Source: an uncultured Flavobacterium sp.
Lineage (GTDB): Bacteria; Bacteroidota; Bacteroidia; Flavobacteriales; Flavobacteriaceae
NCBI RefSeq assembly: GCF_951805225.1
Contig: NZ_OX638201.1
Coordinates: forward strand, 620,001-684,000
Length of the DNA stretch: 64,000 bases
Reading direction: 5' to 3'
Within the stretch, counting starts at the first letter, position 1. Each line of letters starts with the position of its first letter. A program made the translations under genes and the position numbers. Shown one piece after another: positions 31,580-40,427 of this stretch. The notes below the pieces were generated by a model. That model had not been told where the DNA came from. It saw nothing but the letters and a program-made list of their open reading frames with translations, and made no database searches.

Positions 31580-33034
31580 ATGAAAAAGATATATATATCA
31601 ATGTTTGTACTATCAGCATTCTTTTTTACTGGATGTGCAGACGACTTTTTAGATGTCAATCAAACAGAGTCTATTTCTACAAACGACATAGAATTATTTA
31701 ACAGTGATGCTGGTGCAGCAACATTTGTAACTTCTATTTATAGTAAGTTTTTAGAATGGGATATGAGTGTATTTGGTTGGATTGGATTGGCAAGTATAAC
31801 TTCTGATGATGCTGACAAAGGATCATCTCCAGGAGATACAGGTACAGATAAAGATGTTTTAGATGCCTTAACTTATAATTCATCAAATCCATCTGCAGAA
31901 AGTACTTTTACAGCTCAATACGATGGAATAAACAGATGTAATCAGGCATTAAACATTATTCCAAAATTAGATAAAGCAAATCCTGCTTTAAGAGAAAGAT
32001 TAATGGCAGAAGCTAAGTTCTTAAGAGCTTTCATGTACTTTACTTTAGTAAAATGTTATGGAGGTGTTCCAATTGTAGATCACTTACCAAATCCATCTTC
32101 ACTTGAAGATAAAAACATGTTATTAACTCGTAAAACTGCTGCTGAAGTATATGCTTTTATCGAGAAAGATTTAAATGAAGCAATTGCTGTATTACCAGTT
32201 AAATCAGCCTATGCTGCTGATGAGAAAGCAAGAGCTTCAAAAGGAGCAGCTTATGCATTATTAGCGAAAGTTAATTTGTACCAAAAAAACTGGCAAAAAG
32301 TAGTAGACAACTGTAATTTGGTTACTGGTTACGCAATTGCTCCGGATTATGGTAAAATGTTTAGAGTAGAAGGAGAAAATGGTGTTGAATCTATTTTTGA
32401 AATTAACGGAGTTGGTTCTGTTCCTATAAAAGGAATTGGAGGATATTCAAACGTTCAGGGTGCTCGTGGTACCGGTGGATGGGGATGGGGATTCAATACA
32501 CCATCTCAAAGTTTATTAAATGCTTATGAAGCAGGAGATGTTAGAAAAAATGCTACTATTATTTTTAGAGGTTCAACCTTATATGATGGCAGAGTAGTTC
32601 CTGCAACAGTAGAGAATGCAATGTATAATCTTAAAGCTTATTCTTCAAAATATACTGATGCGTGGGAAACTGATGCAAATATTACTTATTTAAGATACGG
32701 AGAAGTATTGTTGATGAAAGCTGAAGCTTTGAATGAATTAGGTCAAACATCTGATGCGATTCCTTTATTAAATCAAATTAGACATAGAGCTGGTTTAGGA
32801 GATACTCCTGCAACTTCTCAAACGGCTGTTAGAACAGCAATTTGGAAAGAAAGAAGAGTTGAATTAGCTTTTGAATTTGACAGATTCTTTGACTTAGTTA
32901 GAACGGGTCAGGCAAAAGCGGCTTTTGCAGCAGATGGAAAAGTATTTACAGAAGGTAAAAATGAATTGTTCCCAATTCCTGCCTCATTCATAATACAATC
33001 TGGAGGTTTAGCAACTCAAAACCCTGGTTACTAA
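31580..33034 (+). CDS. SusD/RagB-family glycan-binding lipoprotein
   Basis: The 484-residue protein has a lipoprotein signal with Cys19 (MKKIYISMFVLSAFFFTGC), followed by the SusD start 'ADDFLDVNQTESIS'. TPR-like helices ('LRERLMAEAKFLRAFMYFTL') and the C-terminal RagB signature ('IWKERRVELAFEFDRFFDLVR') are clear. It caps the SusC transporter at the cell surface and binds the glycan. It starts four bases after susC, so the pair is co-translated. A strong hairpin follows it, suggesting that expression falls for the downstream enzymes. Confidence 0.96.
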   Translation: MKKIYISMFVLSAFFFTGCADDFLDVNQTESISTNDIELFNSDAGAATFVTSIYSKFLEWDMSVFGWIGLASITSDDADKGSSPGDTGTDKDVLDALTYNSSNPSAESTFTAQYDGINRCNQALNIIPKLDKANPALRERLMAEAKFLRAFMYFTLVKCYGGVPIVDHLPNPSSLEDKNMLLTRKTAAEVYAFIEKDLNEAIAVLPVKSAYAADEKARASKGAAYALLAKVNLYQKNWQKVVDNCNLVTGYAIAPDYGKMFRVEGENGVESIFEINGVGSVPIKGIGGYSNVQGARGTGGWGWGFNTPSQSLLNAYEAGDVRKNATIIFRGSTLYDGRVVPATVENAMYNLKAYSSKYTDAWETDANITYLRYGEVLLMKAEALNELGQTSDAIPLLNQIRHRAGLGDTPATSQTAVRTAIWKERRVELAFEFDRFFDLVRTGQAKAAFAADGKVFTEGKNELFPIPASFIIQSGGLATQNPGY

Positions 33035-33045
33035 TTAAAATTTCA

Positions 33046-33084
33046 AAATCACTCCTTTCAAAACTTAGAAAGGAGTGATTTTTA
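33046..33084 (+). terminator. terminator/attenuator between susD and the glucanase gene
   Basis: AATCACTCCTTTC pairs with GAAAGGAGTGATT, followed by TTTTTATT. It lies just before the next ATG and may lower downstream expression relative to susCD. Confidence 0.75.
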
Positions 33085-33108
33085 TTAATGGTTTTTAAAT
33101 TTTTTATA

Positions 33109-34476
33109 ATGGTTAGAATTTCAGTTTTATTATTAGTTTTTACATTTTTTGGTTGCGGATCTAATTCTGATAAATCAAAAGAGAAAGAAGGAGAAAATGC
33201 AGTTGTTGTAAAATTAACAGATGAACAACTTTTAGCTACTGTTCAAAAACAGACTTTTAAATACTTCTGGGATTATGCTGAACCAAATTCAGGATTAGCC
33301 AGAGAACGTTTTCATCCTGATGGAAATTATCCTGATAATGATGCTAATATTGTTACAACCGGAGGTTCTGGTTTTGGCTTAATGGCAATCGTTTCCGGAA
33401 TGTCTCAAGGATATATTACAAAAGAACAAGGAGTTGAAAGACTAAACAAAATTGCAGATTTTTTAGGCAAAGCAGATCGTTTTCATGGAGCATGGTCACA
33501 TTGGATAGACGGAAATACCGGAAAAGTAAAGCCTTTTGGAACCAAGGATAATGGTGGAGACTTAGTCGAAACATCATTTTTGGTTGCAGGAATGATTACT
33601 GTTCGCGAATATCTAAAAGAAGGCTCAGAAAAAGAAAAAGCAGTCGCTCAAAAATATGATGCACTTTGGAAAGGTGTTGAATGGCAATGGTTCACAAACA
33701 ATAAAAATGTATTGTACTGGCATTGGTCACCAACATACGATTGGCAAATGAATTTTCCGCTTGAAGGATACAACGAATGTTTAATTACTTATGTAATGGC
33801 TGCATCGTCACCAACACATTCAATTGATGCAAAAGTATATCATGAAGGTTGGGCGAGAAGTGGCGGAATTGTTTCGGATAAAAAGAAATATGATATTCCG
33901 TTGATTTTAAAACATAATGGAGCAGAAGAATTTGGCGGACCATTATTCTGGGCACATTATTCTTACGTTGGACTAGATCCAAATCAATTAAGCGATAAAT
34001 ATGCGAACTATTGGGATTTGAATGTTAACCAAACAAAAATCAATTACGAATACTGCGTTCAAAATTCTAAAAACGGTTACAGCGCTGATTATTGGGGATT
34101 AACGGCATCTTATTCAAGAAATCCTGATGGATCGATAGGATATAATGCACACATGCCAAGCAACGATCAAGGTGTTATGTCGCCAACCGCTGCAATCAGT
34201 TCTATTGCTTACACGCCAAAAGAATCAATGGCAGTGATTAGAAATTTATACGAAAATCATAAAAAAGAAACTTGGGGAGAAGCAGGATTTTACGATGCCT
34301 TAAGCTTGCAGAATAATTGGGTAGCAAAACGTTATCTGGCAATTGATCAAGGACCAGAAGTAGTTATGATCGAAAATTACAGAACTGGTTTATTATGGAA
34401 ATTATTCATGAATGCGCCTGAAGTAAAGCAAGGATTAACAAAATTAGGTTTCCATTCAGGGAAATATGGAATTTAA
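33109..34476 (+). CDS. GH144-type beta-1,2-glucanase-like lipoprotein (PF10091 'glucoamylase' family)
   Basis: From the ATG at 33109 the protein has 455 residues and a lipoprotein signal ending FTFFGC (Cys16); the ATG at 33088 would only lengthen the signal. The catalytic (alpha/alpha)6-type region shows 'KQTFKYFWDYAEPNSGLARE', 'TTGGSGFGLMAI', 'GGDLVETSFLVAGM', 'LEGYNECLITYVMA' and 'IENYRTGLLWKLFMN'. This is the family often labelled glucoamylase but reclassified as GH144, with characterised endo-beta-1,2-glucanases. It would cleave imported or surface-bound glucan. It sits between susD and a co-transcribed hydrolase, in a PUL with a GH3 enzyme. Confidence 0.82.
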   Translation: MVRISVLLLVFTFFGCGSNSDKSKEKEGENAVVVKLTDEQLLATVQKQTFKYFWDYAEPNSGLARERFHPDGNYPDNDANIVTTGGSGFGLMAIVSGMSQGYITKEQGVERLNKIADFLGKADRFHGAWSHWIDGNTGKVKPFGTKDNGGDLVETSFLVAGMITVREYLKEGSEKEKAVAQKYDALWKGVEWQWFTNNKNVLYWHWSPTYDWQMNFPLEGYNECLITYVMAASSPTHSIDAKVYHEGWARSGGIVSDKKKYDIPLILKHNGAEEFGGPLFWAHYSYVGLDPNQLSDKYANYWDLNVNQTKINYEYCVQNSKNGYSADYWGLTASYSRNPDGSIGYNAHMPSNDQGVMSPTAAISSIAYTPKESMAVIRNLYENHKKETWGEAGFYDALSLQNNWVAKRYLAIDQGPEVVMIENYRTGLLWKLFMNAPEVKQGLTKLGFHSGKYGI

Positions 34477-34477
34477 G

Positions 34478-35191
34478 ATGAGATATAAATTTGCATTAAT
34501 TACGCTATTATTTTCTGTGTTGGGTTTTGCGCAAAGCGAATCAACGGGAACAATAAAAACGGTAGTAATGGTAAAACATGAATTAGGTTATGCATTACAC
34601 AAACCCGCCAATACAAAAGAGAATAAGCCATTAATAGTTTTTATTTCGGGAGATGGTGAAAAAGGTACAGATATTGAAAAAGTTAAAATCAATGGGCCTT
34701 TAAAATATTTAAAAACACATTCATTAGATGCTTATGTTTTGGCTCCGCAATGTAAATCAGATGAAAATTGGGATATAGAATCTATTAATGAATTGATTTT
34801 AAAAATTCAAAAAGAGAATAAAATTGATTCCAACAGAATATACGTAACCGGGTTAAGTTCCGGAGGTTGGGCCGCGTGGAATCTGGCATTATCATATCCG
34901 GATAAATTTGCGGCAATAGTACCAATTTCAGGTTTTGTTGATTTGATAGAGTTAGAGAGTGCTTGTAAGATTGCTAATATTCCAACGAGGATTTTTCATG
35001 GATTATTAGACGATGTAGTAAAAGTAGATTACGCAATAACAATCTACAAAGAGTTAAAAAAATGCAATGCCAAGGATGTTCAATTGACCATTTTTGATGA
35101 TGCAGGTCACGATAGTTGGACACGAGTTTATGACAATCCCGAAATTTATGAGTGGATGTTTAAACAGATAAAAACAAATACGAACAAATAA
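34478..35191 (+). CDS. exported alpha/beta hydrolase, possible carbohydrate esterase
   Basis: From the ATG at 34478, one base after the glucanase stop, the protein has 237 residues with a signal peptide (MRYKFALITLLFSVLGFAQ). An ATG at 34466 would overlap the previous gene and weaken the signal. The alpha/beta-hydrolase core is clear: 'PLIVFISGDGEKG' near residue 51, nucleophile elbow GLSSGG with Ser127, Asp178 or Asp179 in GLLDD, and His211 in DDAGHDSW. The family resembles small PHB-depolymerase/phospholipase-type hydrolases. Within the PUL it may remove ester substituents such as succinyl or acetyl groups from glucan. That role is inferred from context. Confidence 0.75.
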   Translation: MRYKFALITLLFSVLGFAQSESTGTIKTVVMVKHELGYALHKPANTKENKPLIVFISGDGEKGTDIEKVKINGPLKYLKTHSLDAYVLAPQCKSDENWDIESINELILKIQKENKIDSNRIYVTGLSSGGWAAWNLALSYPDKFAAIVPISGFVDLIELESACKIANIPTRIFHGLLDDVVKVDYAITIYKELKKCNAKDVQLTIFDDAGHDSWTRVYDNPEIYEWMFKQIKTNTNK

Positions 35192-35201
35192 ATATAATAG
35201 A

Positions 35202-37502
35202 ATGAAAAACAAATTAGTCTTACTTTTTTTAGGATGTGCTGTTTTGGGTTACGCTCAAAAAAAGACCACTAAAAATACAGTAAAAATTAAACCAAAATCA
35301 GAGTTTGTAGCTGAACTATTGTCAAAAATGACATTAGACGAAAAATTAGGGCAGCTTAATTTACCAACTTCTGGAGATATTACTACAGGACAAGCAAACA
35401 GTTCTGATGTGGCTAAAAAAATTGCTGAAGGTAAAGTAGGAGGTTTATTCAATATTAAATCTGTTCAAAAAATTAGAGAAGTACAAAAGATTGCTGTTGA
35501 AAAAAGCCGTTTAAAAATTCCATTGATTTTTGGTATGGACGTAATTCACGGTTACGAAACAACATTCCCAATTCCGTTAGGATTATCTTGTACTTGGGAT
35601 ATGGGCTTAATCGAAAGAAGTGCTCAAATTGCGGCTCAGGAAGCAAGTGCTGACGGTATTAACTGGACATTCTCTCCAATGGTTGACGTTTCTCGTGATC
35701 CTCGTTGGGGAAGAGTTTCTGAAGGTTCAGGTGAAGATCCATATTTAGGAAGCCAAATTGCAAAAGCAATGGTAAACGGTTACCAACAACACGATCTTTC
35801 TAAAAATAATTCTATCATGGCATGTGTAAAACATTTTGCTCTTTATGGTGCGCCAGAAGCAGGACGTGATTACAACACTGTTGACATGAGTCATATTAGA
35901 ATGTTTAACGATTATTTTCCTCCTTACAAAGCGGCTGTTGATGCTGGTGTAGGTTCTGTAATGGCTTCTTTTAATGAAATTGACGGAATTCCTGCAACAG
36001 GAAACAAATGGTTAATGACAGATGTTTTAAGAAAACAATGGGGCTTCAAAGGTTTTGTTGTAACAGACTTTACTGGAATTCCAGAAATGATCGAGCACGG
36101 AATGGGTGATTTACAAGCTGTTTCTGCTTTATCACTTAATGCAGGTGTAGAAATGGATATGGTTGGAGAAGGTTTCTTAGGAACTTTGAAAAAATCATTA
36201 GAGGAGAAAAAAGTAACAATTGAAACAATCGATAATGCAGTAAAACTTATTCTTGAAGCAAAATATGATTTAGGATTGTTTAGTGATCCATATAAATATT
36301 GTGATGCTAACAGAGCAAAAACGGAAATCTTTACAGCAAGCAGCAGAAAAGAAGCAAGATCAATCTCTGCACAATCATTGGTTTTATTAAAAAATCAAGG
36401 TCAGGTATTGCCTCTTAAAAAATCTGGAACTATTGCTTTAATCGGACCATTGGCTGATGCCAAAGAAAACATGCCGGGAACTTGGAGCGTAGCTACAAAA
36501 ATGGAAAATGCTATATCATTATTAGCAGGAATCAAAGAAGTAGCGGGGCCTTCTGCAAAAGTATTATATGCAAAAGGTAGCAATTTAGATTACGATGAAA
36601 CTTTTGAAACAAACGCAACAATGTTTGGTAAAACGTTACACCGTGATGGTCGTTCAAAAGAAGAATTATTGGCAGAAGCTTTAAAAGTAGCCAATCAATC
36701 AGATGTAATTGTTGCTGCACTTGGAGAATCTGCAGAAATGAGTGGAGAATCAAGCAGCCGTACGAATTTAGAAATTCCACAAGCGCAAAAAGATTTATTA
36801 AACGCATTATTGAAAACAGGAAAACCAGTTGTTTTAGTATTATTTGACGGTCGTCCGTTAGTTATTAAAGAAGAAAACGAAACTGTTCCGGCAATTTTAA
36901 ATGTTTGGTTTGCAGGTTCTGAGGCAGGTTATTCTATTGCTGATGTTTTATTTGGAGATGTAAATCCTTCTGGAAAATTGACTTCAACTTTCCCAAGAAG
37001 CGTTGGACAATTGCCAATTTATTACGCACACAAAAATACAGGAAGACCACTTTCTAATACAGAGGGTAAATTCGAAAAATTCAGATCTAACTATATCGAC
37101 GAAAGAAACGAGCCATTATTCCCATTTGGTTTCGGATTAAGTTATACTTCTTTTGAATATTCAAACTTGAAAATTTCATCTGATAAAATGAATTTCAACG
37201 GAAAATTAAAAGTAACTGTTGATGTTGCAAACACAGGAAACTATGACGGAAAAGAAACCGTTCAATTATACATTAGAGATTTAGTAGGTTCAGTAACAAG
37301 ACCAGTTAGAGAATTGAAAAATTTCCAAAAAATTACACTTAAAAAAGGTGAAAAACAAACCGTGACTTTCGATATCACAGTTGAAGATTTAAAATTTTAT
37401 AATTCTGATTTACAATTCGTAGCAGAACCTGGACAGTTTGATATTTTCGTTGGTGGAAATTCAAATGCCGACAAGAAAGTTAGTTTTGAATTAGCTAAAT
37501 AG
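35202..37502 (+). CDS. bglX: GH3 family beta-glucosidase
   Basis: The 766-residue protein has a signal peptide (ending VLGYAQ) and the two-domain GH3 architecture plus a C-terminal fibronectin-like domain (about 660-755). 'GMDVIHGYETTFPIPLG' and 'WTFSPMVDVSRDPRWGRVSE' mark the barrel. The nucleophile is expected at Asp289 in 'VVTDFTGIPEM', where TDF replaces the common SDW. 'VALGESAEMSGESSSRTNL' belongs to the second domain. It is a periplasmic beta-glucosidase likely to release glucose from oligosaccharides made by the GH144-like enzyme. It begins 10 bases after the hydrolase gene and ends at a terminator. Confidence 0.93.
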   Translation: MKNKLVLLFLGCAVLGYAQKKTTKNTVKIKPKSEFVAELLSKMTLDEKLGQLNLPTSGDITTGQANSSDVAKKIAEGKVGGLFNIKSVQKIREVQKIAVEKSRLKIPLIFGMDVIHGYETTFPIPLGLSCTWDMGLIERSAQIAAQEASADGINWTFSPMVDVSRDPRWGRVSEGSGEDPYLGSQIAKAMVNGYQQHDLSKNNSIMACVKHFALYGAPEAGRDYNTVDMSHIRMFNDYFPPYKAAVDAGVGSVMASFNEIDGIPATGNKWLMTDVLRKQWGFKGFVVTDFTGIPEMIEHGMGDLQAVSALSLNAGVEMDMVGEGFLGTLKKSLEEKKVTIETIDNAVKLILEAKYDLGLFSDPYKYCDANRAKTEIFTASSRKEARSISAQSLVLLKNQGQVLPLKKSGTIALIGPLADAKENMPGTWSVATKMENAISLLAGIKEVAGPSAKVLYAKGSNLDYDETFETNATMFGKTLHRDGRSKEELLAEALKVANQSDVIVAALGESAEMSGESSSRTNLEIPQAQKDLLNALLKTGKPVVLVLFDGRPLVIKEENETVPAILNVWFAGSEAGYSIADVLFGDVNPSGKLTSTFPRSVGQLPIYYAHKNTGRPLSNTEGKFEKFRSNYIDERNEPLFPFGFGLSYTSFEYSNLKISSDKMNFNGKLKVTVDVANTGNYDGKETVQLYIRDLVGSVTRPVRELKNFQKITLKKGEKQTVTFDITVEDLKFYNSDLQFVAEPGQFDIFVGGNSNADKKVSFELAK

Positions 37503-37522
37503 TTGGTTTATTTATTGTAATT

Positions 37523-37558
37523 AGCCCTTCGTATTTGGTTGACGAAGGGCTTTTTTTT
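37523..37558 (+). terminator. rho-independent terminator after the GH3 gene
   Basis: AGCCCTTCGT and ACGAAGGGCT form a stem followed by eight T residues. It divides the PUL into at least two transcription units. Confidence 0.88.
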
Positions 37559-37600
37559 AGTCTTTAGTTTTATAAAAAATATAAATTAAATTTCTATCTA

Positions 37601-38386
37601 ATGAATAAAAGTAAAATTTCTAAGACACTTTTTTTAATGTCGATGATGGTTGTTTTTTCATCTTGTAATGTCAGTAAAAATGCTATTGTAGCACATCGAG
37701 GAGCATGGAAAAAGAATAATTTTCCAGAAAACTCAATCGCTTCTCTTAGACACGCTATTGATTTAAAACTTGCAGGTTCTGAATTTGATGTTTGGAGAAC
37801 AGCCGATGATTCTCTTGTAATCAATCACGATGCACATTATAATAAATTACTGATCGAAGAGACAAATTATGCTGATCTTATAAAGTTTAAACTTTCGAAC
37901 GGAGAGAAGTTGCCAACTTTATATGAATATATTAAAGAAGGTAAAAGAAACAATAAACAAACACTATTAGTCTGTGAAGTAAAACCATCGGAAATAAATA
38001 AAGAAAGAGGAAAGGAAACTGCAATAAAAACAGTTGAAACAATTAAAAAACTTAAAGCAGATAAAATAACGTGTTACATAAGTTTTGACTACGAAATTCT
38101 GAAGCAAATTCAGCAATTAGATCCAAAAGCAGGATTGCAATATCTCGAAGGAAATAAGTCTCCAGCCGAAGTCAAAAAAGATAATATTTCTGGAATAGAT
38201 TACCATTATTCTGTTTTTCAAAAGCACCCGGAATGGATAAAAGAAGCAAAAGACAACAAGATTACACTAAATGTCTGGACAGTAAATGATGCTGAGGTTA
38301 TGGATTGGATTATCGGAAATAAATTTGATTACATCACAACCAATGAACCGGAATTACTTAAGGAAAGATTAAATAAAAAGAATTAA
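37601..38386 (+). CDS. glycerophosphodiester phosphodiesterase lipoprotein
   Basis: The 261-residue protein carries a lipoprotein signal (MVVFSSC, Cys22) and the GDPD TIM-barrel motifs. His32-Arg33 lie in 'AHRGAWKKNNFPENS', Glu43 and Glu61/Asp63 in 'GSEFDVWRTADD', and His76 in 'INHDAHYN'. 'LNVWTVNDAEVMDWII' near the C-terminus is also typical. Such enzymes hydrolyse glycerophosphodiesters to glycerol phosphate. Its position among glucan enzymes suggests it may strip phosphoglycerol from decorated glucans rather than act on lipid products, but this is inference. It starts a new unit after the GH3 terminator. Confidence 0.85.
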   Translation: MNKSKISKTLFLMSMMVVFSSCNVSKNAIVAHRGAWKKNNFPENSIASLRHAIDLKLAGSEFDVWRTADDSLVINHDAHYNKLLIEETNYADLIKFKLSNGEKLPTLYEYIKEGKRNNKQTLLVCEVKPSEINKERGKETAIKTVETIKKLKADKITCYISFDYEILKQIQQLDPKAGLQYLEGNKSPAEVKKDNISGIDYHYSVFQKHPEWIKEAKDNKITLNVWTVNDAEVMDWIIGNKFDYITTNEPELLKERLNKKN

Positions 38387-38410
38387 CCTCTTTTTACAAA
38401 AAACAAGATT

Positions 38411-40330
38411 ATGAGAAAACTATATTTAATACCTGTTTTGCTAATGATTATTGGTTTTAATACCAATGTCATAGCGCAGAATACCATTCCTGGTAAAACA
38501 GAATGGTTTGACCCAAACAAACCCGCAACAACATATTGTAATCCAATTAATATTGGATACAATTACACAACCCATAATCATAACGGAATTCCTGAATCGC
38601 GTCGTTCAAGTGCAGATCCGGTAATTATTACTTATAAAGGCGAATATTATTTATTTGCGACGAATCAGGCAGGTTTTTTCTGGAGTAAAGATATGTCAGA
38701 CTGGAATTTTGTTTACGGAAGTTTCCAAAGACAACCGGGCGACGATGATCAATGTGCTCCGGCTGCATGGGTTGTAAATGACACGTTATTTTATGTTGGT
38801 TCAACCTGGAAAAGAGATCATCCAATTTGGAAAACAGCAGATCCAAAATCAGGAAGATGGACACGTCACGTAGACAAAGCAATGTTGCCAACTTGGGATC
38901 CTGCGATTTTTCAGGATGATGATAAAAAAGTATATATGTACTACGGATCAAGTGGAAAATTGCCACTTGTAGGTGTAGAAGTTGATTATAATACATGGCT
39001 GCCAAAAGGAAATCAAGCAGATTATGCAGAATTATATAAAGCAACTGAAGTTGAAGATATTCAAAAAGTTTACGGTCAAGTAAAAGAAGTGGCTATTTTA
39101 GATCCTGCAAATCACGGTTGGGAACGTTTTGGACCAAATAATGATATGGAGCCTGCGCCTTGGGGAAATTTTATTGAAGGAGCCTGGATGACCAAACATA
39201 ACGGAAAATATTACATGCAATATGGAGCTCCGGCAACAGAGTTCAAAGGTTATGCAAATGGTGTTCATGTGGGAGATAATCCGTTAGGGCCTTTTGTGTA
39301 TCAAAAACACAATCCAATGTCTTATAAACCCGGAGGTTTTGTAATTGGAGCCGGACACGGAAATACTTTTGCAGATAATTACGGAAATTACTGGAACACC
39401 GGAACCTGTAAAATCTCAATAAAAGACCGTTTTGAACGTCGTATCGATATGTTTCCTGCTGGATTTGATAAAGACGATGTCATGTATTCTATAACTTCTT
39501 ATGGAGATTTCCCAATCGTGCTTCCAACTGCAGAACGCAATCAGGAAAAAGGAGCTTCTTCAGGATGGATGTTACTTTCGTATAAAAAGCCAGTAATAGT
39601 TTCTTCTTCAGAAGAATGTATGGAAGTAGAAACTCATAGAATGGATAATGGCGGTAAAAAAGTATATGAGAAATTTTGTTACGGAGCTAATAATCTAACC
39701 GATGAAAATATTCAGACTTATTGGTCGGCAAAAACAGATAAACCTGGCGAATGGCTGCAACTTGATTTAGGCCGACAAATGCAAATAAATGCGCTGCAGA
39801 TTAATTATGCAGATCATAAAGCAACGCAGTATAATAAGGCAATGGATATTTATTATCAGTATAAAATATTCATGTCTGACGATGCTGTAAATTGGACATT
39901 GGTTGTTGACAAATCTCAAAATGCAAAAGATGTTCCGCATGATTATGTTGAATTAACAAAAGCAATAAAAGCGCGTTATATCAAAATGGTCAATATTCAC
40001 AATGCTTCGGGATTATTTGCGATTTCAGATTTTAGAGTTTTTGGAAATGGATTGTCAGAAAAACCAAAACCAGTTTCGAATTTTAAAGTTGATCGAAATA
40101 CAAAAGATTCTCGAAACGCAATGATTACATGGAAAAAGCAAGCTGATGCAATTGGTTATAATATTTATTACGGAATAAGCCCTGACAAATTGTACAACAG
40201 TATTATGGTGTATGATGAAAGTTCTTATGATTTTAGAGGTTTAGACAAAGGCACTAAATATTATTTTACAATAGAAGCTTTTAATGAAAATGGAATTGGA
40301 GAAAAAAACAAACTAAAAGAAGTAAAATAA
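38411..40330 (+). CDS. GH43-like five-bladed propeller protein with discoidin and FN3 domains
   Basis: The 639-residue exported protein has a signal peptide ending NTNVIAQ. The N-terminal half (about 40-380) resembles GH43-type propellers: 'SSADPVIITYKGEYYLFAT' with the likely catalytic Asp, 'APAAWVVNDTLFYVGSTW' and 'WDPAIFQDDDKKVYMYYG'. A discoidin/F5-8C-like domain follows (about 400-545, 'LQLDLGRQMQINALQINYA'), then a fibronectin type III domain (about 550-635). Arabinosidase/xylosidase-type activity is typical of GH43, but the exact substrate in a beta-glucan PUL is unknown. It follows the GDPD gene by 24 bases. Confidence 0.75.
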   Translation: MRKLYLIPVLLMIIGFNTNVIAQNTIPGKTEWFDPNKPATTYCNPINIGYNYTTHNHNGIPESRRSSADPVIITYKGEYYLFATNQAGFFWSKDMSDWNFVYGSFQRQPGDDDQCAPAAWVVNDTLFYVGSTWKRDHPIWKTADPKSGRWTRHVDKAMLPTWDPAIFQDDDKKVYMYYGSSGKLPLVGVEVDYNTWLPKGNQADYAELYKATEVEDIQKVYGQVKEVAILDPANHGWERFGPNNDMEPAPWGNFIEGAWMTKHNGKYYMQYGAPATEFKGYANGVHVGDNPLGPFVYQKHNPMSYKPGGFVIGAGHGNTFADNYGNYWNTGTCKISIKDRFERRIDMFPAGFDKDDVMYSITSYGDFPIVLPTAERNQEKGASSGWMLLSYKKPVIVSSSEECMEVETHRMDNGGKKVYEKFCYGANNLTDENIQTYWSAKTDKPGEWLQLDLGRQMQINALQINYADHKATQYNKAMDIYYQYKIFMSDDAVNWTLVVDKSQNAKDVPHDYVELTKAIKARYIKMVNIHNASGLFAISDFRVFGNGLSEKPKPVSNFKVDRNTKDSRNAMITWKKQADAIGYNIYYGISPDKLYNSIMVYDESSYDFRGLDKGTKYYFTIEAFNENGIGEKNKLKEVK

Positions 40331-40427
40331 TTTATGGTTTTATTTTAAGAAAAAGGTGCAGAAAAATCTGTCGCAGTTCTAAAGAATTTTGTTCCTTTGT
40401 CTTACAACCCAAAATGCTATAAAAACC

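Noticed and set aside
38628..39044. 138-residue minus-strand frame inside the GH43-like gene
   Set aside because: Although long, it is antisense to a well-supported gene and its product shows no recognisable domain.
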